Source: Phycisphaeraceae bacterium (GTDB taxonomy: Bacteria; Planctomycetota; Phycisphaerae; Phycisphaerales; UBA1924). From it: 9,199 nt of DNA. The position numbers were made by a program, and so were the translations under genes. The stretch's first letter is position 1. Each line of letters begins with the position of its first letter. Under the pieces are notes generated by a model. The model was not told the origin of the DNA. It was given only the letters and a program-made list of their open reading frames with translations, and ran no database searches. The stretch is taken from assembly GCA_009827205.1 (NCBI GenBank), contig WUAK01000098.1, forward strand, positions 1 to 9,199, written 5' to 3'. Positions 7,080 to 9,199 of this stretch are shown one piece after another.

Positions 7080-7085
7080 TACCCT
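7080..7085 (+). promoter_or_regulatory. Candidate -10 box for leaderless transcript of the 138-residue gene and dinB
   Basis: TACCCT, identical to the hexamer before the glycosyltransferase gene, ends 5 nt before the ATG at 7091. There is no Shine-Dalgarno and no clear -35 box. I see no SOS/LexA-like palindrome in the 26-nt gap. Confidence 0.4.
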
Positions 7086-7090
7086 TGTGT

Positions 7091-7507
7091 ATGAGTGACT
7101 TTCAGCAAACAATCCGCGCCGCCTGTGAGAACTTTCAGCCCGCCGTCGTCTTCGGCGCGCGCCTCGGCAGGCCTGAGGAGTTGCCGCAGCACATGCGCGA
7201 GCAGGCAGACCCGTGGGCCGCGTGGTCCGAGCAGGCGGCTCAGTCGCTCGGGACCGCGGTCCAGATCGCTGGTAGCCAGCGCCTCGGTGAAGACGGCAAC
7301 GACGACGCCGTCGCCGTCCTCGCTGGGCTCAGGCTCGCGTACATGAAAGTGGTGTCCGACCTCGCCGACACGATGAACATCCCCGAGGGCGAGCTGCACA
7401 ACCGGATCAACGAGACGATCAACAGCTCCAAGATGGAAAAAGGCTTCGGGGGTGGCGATCTCTCCGATCCGTCAAGTGATGACGACAACCCGATGTTCAA
7501 CCGGTGA
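7091..7507 (+). CDS. Unrecognised 138-residue acidic protein, coupled to dinB
   Basis: I do not recognise this protein. From the ATG at 7091 it has 138 residues. Residues 1-115 look folded and mostly helical: FQQTIRAACENF, then a Trp-containing stretch PWAAWSEQAAQSLG (41-54), a helix DDAVAVLAGLRLAYMKVVSDLAD (71-93), and EGELHNRINETINSS (99-113). The last 20 residues are Gly/Asp/Ser-rich (GGGDLSDPSSDDDN) and probably disordered and acidic. It has a single Cys (Cys12), no signal peptide and no membrane segment. Its TGA overlaps the GTG of dinB by 4 nt, so the two are co-transcribed and dinB translation probably depends on it. This start is preferred over in-frame starts further left because those overlap the kinase gene. 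A role linked to DNA damage tolerance is only suggested by the coupling. Confidence 0.75.
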   Translation: MSDFQQTIRAACENFQPAVVFGARLGRPEELPQHMREQADPWAAWSEQAAQSLGTAVQIAGSQRLGEDGNDDAVAVLAGLRLAYMKVVSDLADTMNIPEGELHNRINETINSSKMEKGFGGGDLSDPSSDDDNPMFNR

Positions 7508-8688
7508 CGCAGGAACGCACCATCCTCCACGCCGATCTTGACGCGTTCTTCGCGTCCGTCGAGCAGCTCGACAACCCCGAGCTGCGGGGCAAGCCCGTGC
7601 TCGTCGGCGGGACTGGCAAGCGCGCCGTCGTGGCGGCCGCGTCATACGAAGCACGCGCGTTCGGGTGTCACAGCGCGATGCCAACCGCGACCGCGCTTCG
7701 GCTCTGCCCGCACGCGGTCGTCGTGCGCCCCAGCGGTAAGCGTTACCGCGAGCTCAGCAATGCGGTGTTCGAGATCTTCGAATCTGTCACGCCGCTCGTC
7801 GAGCCTCTCTCGATCGATGAGGCGTTCCTGGATGTAACGGGTTCGATTCGATTGCTGGGCGAACCCGTCGGGATCGCCCGGGACATCCGCAGACGTGTCA
7901 AAGAAACGACTGGTCTGACCGTGTCGGTCGGTGTCGCGCCCAACAAGTTCATTGCCAAGCTCGCCAGCGAGATGGACAAGCCCGACGGGCTGACCGTGAT
8001 CGAGCGAGGCAGCGTGCACGAGATCCTCGACCCGTTGCCCGTCGGGGCGATCTTCGGCGTGGGCAAAGCCGCACAGGAACGACTCGCAAAACTCGGCATC
8101 CGGACCATCGGCGATCTCAGGAACGCCCCGGACGAGCTCGTTGAGTCGCGACTCGGGTCGTTCGGCCCCCACGCCAAGCGTCTCGCCTCGGGCGTTGACG
8201 ATCGCGCGGTCGTCCCCGACCGGACAGCAAAGAGCGTCGGCCATGAACAGACATTCGGCGACGACCTGACCGACAGAGATCAGATCCGATCTATCCTGCT
8301 GGCTCAGGTCGAGCAGGTTGCTCGCAGGCTTCGAAGAAAGCAGCGCGTCGCCCGCACGGTTACGCTCAAAATCCGATTCGGCGATTTCGAGACCATCACC
8401 AGAGCGCACAGTCTTGAATCAGAAACCAACCGAACCGAGGATATATGGAGAGCGGCGGAGCACATTTTTGAAAGCTGGGCGAGCGCTTCGTTCCGCCCGG
8501 TCAGGCTGATCGGCGTCACTACGAGCCAGCTTTCAGGGGAAGAAGATTCCCAGCTTCACTTGTTTGGATCCGCCGAACGCAAGCGCGAGTCCGGAATCGA
8601 CAAGGCGACAGACGAGATCGCTGAGCGCTTTGGTGCTGATTTCATCCGCAGGGCAGCCTCAATGCCCAAACCAAAGCCGAAGGACTAG
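7504..8688 (+). CDS. dinB: DNA polymerase IV, Y-family translesion polymerase
   Basis: This 394-residue error-prone polymerase copies past damaged bases and extends mismatched ends. The palm begins LHADLDAFFASVE, with metal ligand Asp11 and the aromatic steric gate Phe16; the other catalytic residues are Asp105 and Glu106 in PLSIDEAFLD. SYEARAFGCHSAMP (47-60) is the finger segment, SVGVAPNKFIAKLASEMDKPDG the conserved palm/thumb segment, and IFGVGKAAQERLAKLGIRTIGDL the helix-hairpin-helix. A little-finger domain follows. QLHLFG near the end is a canonical sliding-clamp binding motif (QLxLF), so recruitment to the beta clamp is expected. The tail ends PKPKPKD. Length is slightly above the roughly 350 residues of E. 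coli DinB. The start is GTG 7504 inside a GTGA overlap with the 138-residue gene; no Shine-Dalgarno is visible, which fits translational coupling. No LexA-like box is seen, so SOS control is not evident. Confidence 0.97.
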   Translation: MTQERTILHADLDAFFASVEQLDNPELRGKPVLVGGTGKRAVVAAASYEARAFGCHSAMPTATALRLCPHAVVVRPSGKRYRELSNAVFEIFESVTPLVEPLSIDEAFLDVTGSIRLLGEPVGIARDIRRRVKETTGLTVSVGVAPNKFIAKLASEMDKPDGLTVIERGSVHEILDPLPVGAIFGVGKAAQERLAKLGIRTIGDLRNAPDELVESRLGSFGPHAKRLASGVDDRAVVPDRTAKSVGHEQTFGDDLTDRDQIRSILLAQVEQVARRLRRKQRVARTVTLKIRFGDFETITRAHSLESETNRTEDIWRAAEHIFESWASASFRPVRLIGVTTSQLSGEEDSQLHLFGSAERKRESGIDKATDEIAERFGADFIRRAASMPKPKPKD

Positions 8689-8784
8689 CTCCAAACTGGG
8701 TTATCCACGGCAAGTTCTCGGTCGTGTTCGGTTCTTCTTTGTTTCCTTGCGCGAGCCGCTGCAACTGGGCTGGCGGGCGAACCG

Positions 8785-8790
8785 TATAAG
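8785..8790 (+). promoter_or_regulatory. Possible -10 box of the ankyrin gene
   Basis: TATAAG matches five of six bases of TATAAT and lies 34 nt before the ATG at 8825. A GAGGA at 8809-8813 could serve as a distant Shine-Dalgarno (11 nt from the ATG). No convincing -35 box is seen. The rest of the 136-nt gap after dinB holds a T-rich run (8731-8748) but no clear terminator hairpin. Confidence 0.3.
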
Positions 8791-8824
8791 TGGCTGCTCG
8801 TGGGGTACGAGGACACACTTCGAG

Positions 8825-9199
8825 ATGGACCAATCCGTACACCGGTTCAAGTCTCTTACATCGGTCTGCCGCGCCATCGCCTCGGGCGATATGACGCTGG
8901 CTGGCCGCCTCATCGAGCAAGAGGGCCCCGCTGGGTTTGAGGGCCTTGGCTCCGACCAGATCGGTGAGAGCCCCGTGATGATGGCGCTCTCCACAGGCCA
9001 CCCCAGGCTTGCCAAGAAGCTCCTTGCCGCGGGTTATGAGCCAGATCTGTGGGAGGCATCCGCACTGAATATGGCAGGTGTGCTCCATGAGATCGCTCTC
9101 AGGAGGCCTGAGCAGCTCAACCTGTGCAACGCCGAGGGCTGGGCCCCGATGCACCTGGCCTGTTACGCCCACGCGGATAACGTGCTCGCTGTGCTCTGC
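8825..9199 (+). CDS. Ankyrin-repeat protein, 3' end beyond the window
   Basis: The frame is open from ATG 8825 to the right edge, giving 125 residues without a stop. After a helical N-terminus (SLTSVCRAIASGDMTLAGRLI, 10-30) there are ankyrin-like units: ESPVMMALSTGHPRLAKKLLAAGYEPD (48-74) follows the consensus TPLhxAxxxGhxxxvklLLxxGadpn, a weaker unit spans about 77-102, and NAEGWAPMHLACYAHADNVLAVL (102-124) begins another. Ankyrin repeats bind protein partners; nothing here names the partner or an enzymatic domain, which could follow beyond the edge. There is no signal peptide, so a cytoplasmic location is likely. The frame is also open upstream to a TTG at 8747, but the ATG fits the repeat start and the GAGGA better. 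It follows dinB by 136 nt and probably forms a separate transcript. Confidence 0.82.
   Translation, partial: MDQSVHRFKSLTSVCRAIASGDMTLAGRLIEQEGPAGFEGLGSDQIGESPVMMALSTGHPRLAKKLLAAGYEPDLWEASALNMAGVLHEIALRRPEQLNLCNAEGWAPMHLACYAHADNVLAVLC

Noticed and set aside
6833..7090. Upstream extension of the 138-residue gene
   Set aside because: It would lie inside the ATPase domain of the kinase in another frame and has shadow-like composition; ATG 7091 has the -10-like hexamer seen at neighbouring genes.
6729..8688. KPKPK motif shared by the kinase insertion and the DinB tail
   Set aside because: It is short low-complexity sequence in two unrelated proteins and is most simply convergent.
8701..8709. 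TTATCCACG, one base from the DnaA box TTATCCACA
   Set aside because: It is a single site with no neighbours of the same kind and no AT-rich unwinding region; one near-match in 9 kb can be chance.
8714..8734. Three GTTC units in the gap after dinB, resembling a repeated operator
   Set aside because: Spacing is irregular (12 and 5 nt), there is no inverted partner, and the region is simply T/G/C-rich.

Overview
The window is GC-rich (about 60% or a little more by eye) and densely coded. The mix of genes suggests a Gram-negative bacterium, most likely a planctomycete, perhaps of the Phycisphaerae: LPS-type heptose enzymes, a bacterial type III polyketide synthase beside a flavin oxidoreductase, a soluble FHA-GAF-histidine kinase, an ankyrin protein, and several starts without Shine-Dalgarno sequences. 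The lineage is an inference from gene content; no marker gene here proves it.

Layout, left to right. (1) 3-2056, plus strand: the 3' part of an FAD-dependent oxidoreductase, overlapping by 4 nt a complete type III polyketide synthase. This looks like the end of a small operon making a phenolic or pyrone lipid. (2) 2068-2243: a hairpin that could terminate from both sides, then a minus-strand tRNA-Ala(GGC) with its own promoter. (3) 2299-4028, minus strand: gmhB followed by waaF, a pair for heptose supply and heptose transfer to LPS. (4) 4064-5299, plus strand: an unusual GT-B glycosyltransferase, divergent from gmhB across only 35 bp. (5) 5340-7064: an FHA-GAF-histidine kinase without a visible response regulator. 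(6) 7091-8688: an unrecognised 138-residue acidic protein overlapping by 4 nt dinB, which encodes DNA polymerase IV. (7) 8825 to the right edge: the start of an ankyrin-repeat protein.

The most striking pattern is regulatory. All five protein genes that start with ATG after a short non-coding gap and have no Shine-Dalgarno (gmhB, waaF, the glycosyltransferase, the kinase and the 138-residue gene) have a TANNNT hexamer ending 5-7 nt before the ATG. That is the geometry of a -10 box whose transcript starts at or next to the start codon, so leaderless mRNA may be the rule here. Genes inside operons instead start at GTG in a GTGA stop-start overlap; the polyketide synthase gene also has a strong Shine-Dalgarno. 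I saw no CRISPR array, insertion sequence, integrase or attachment site.
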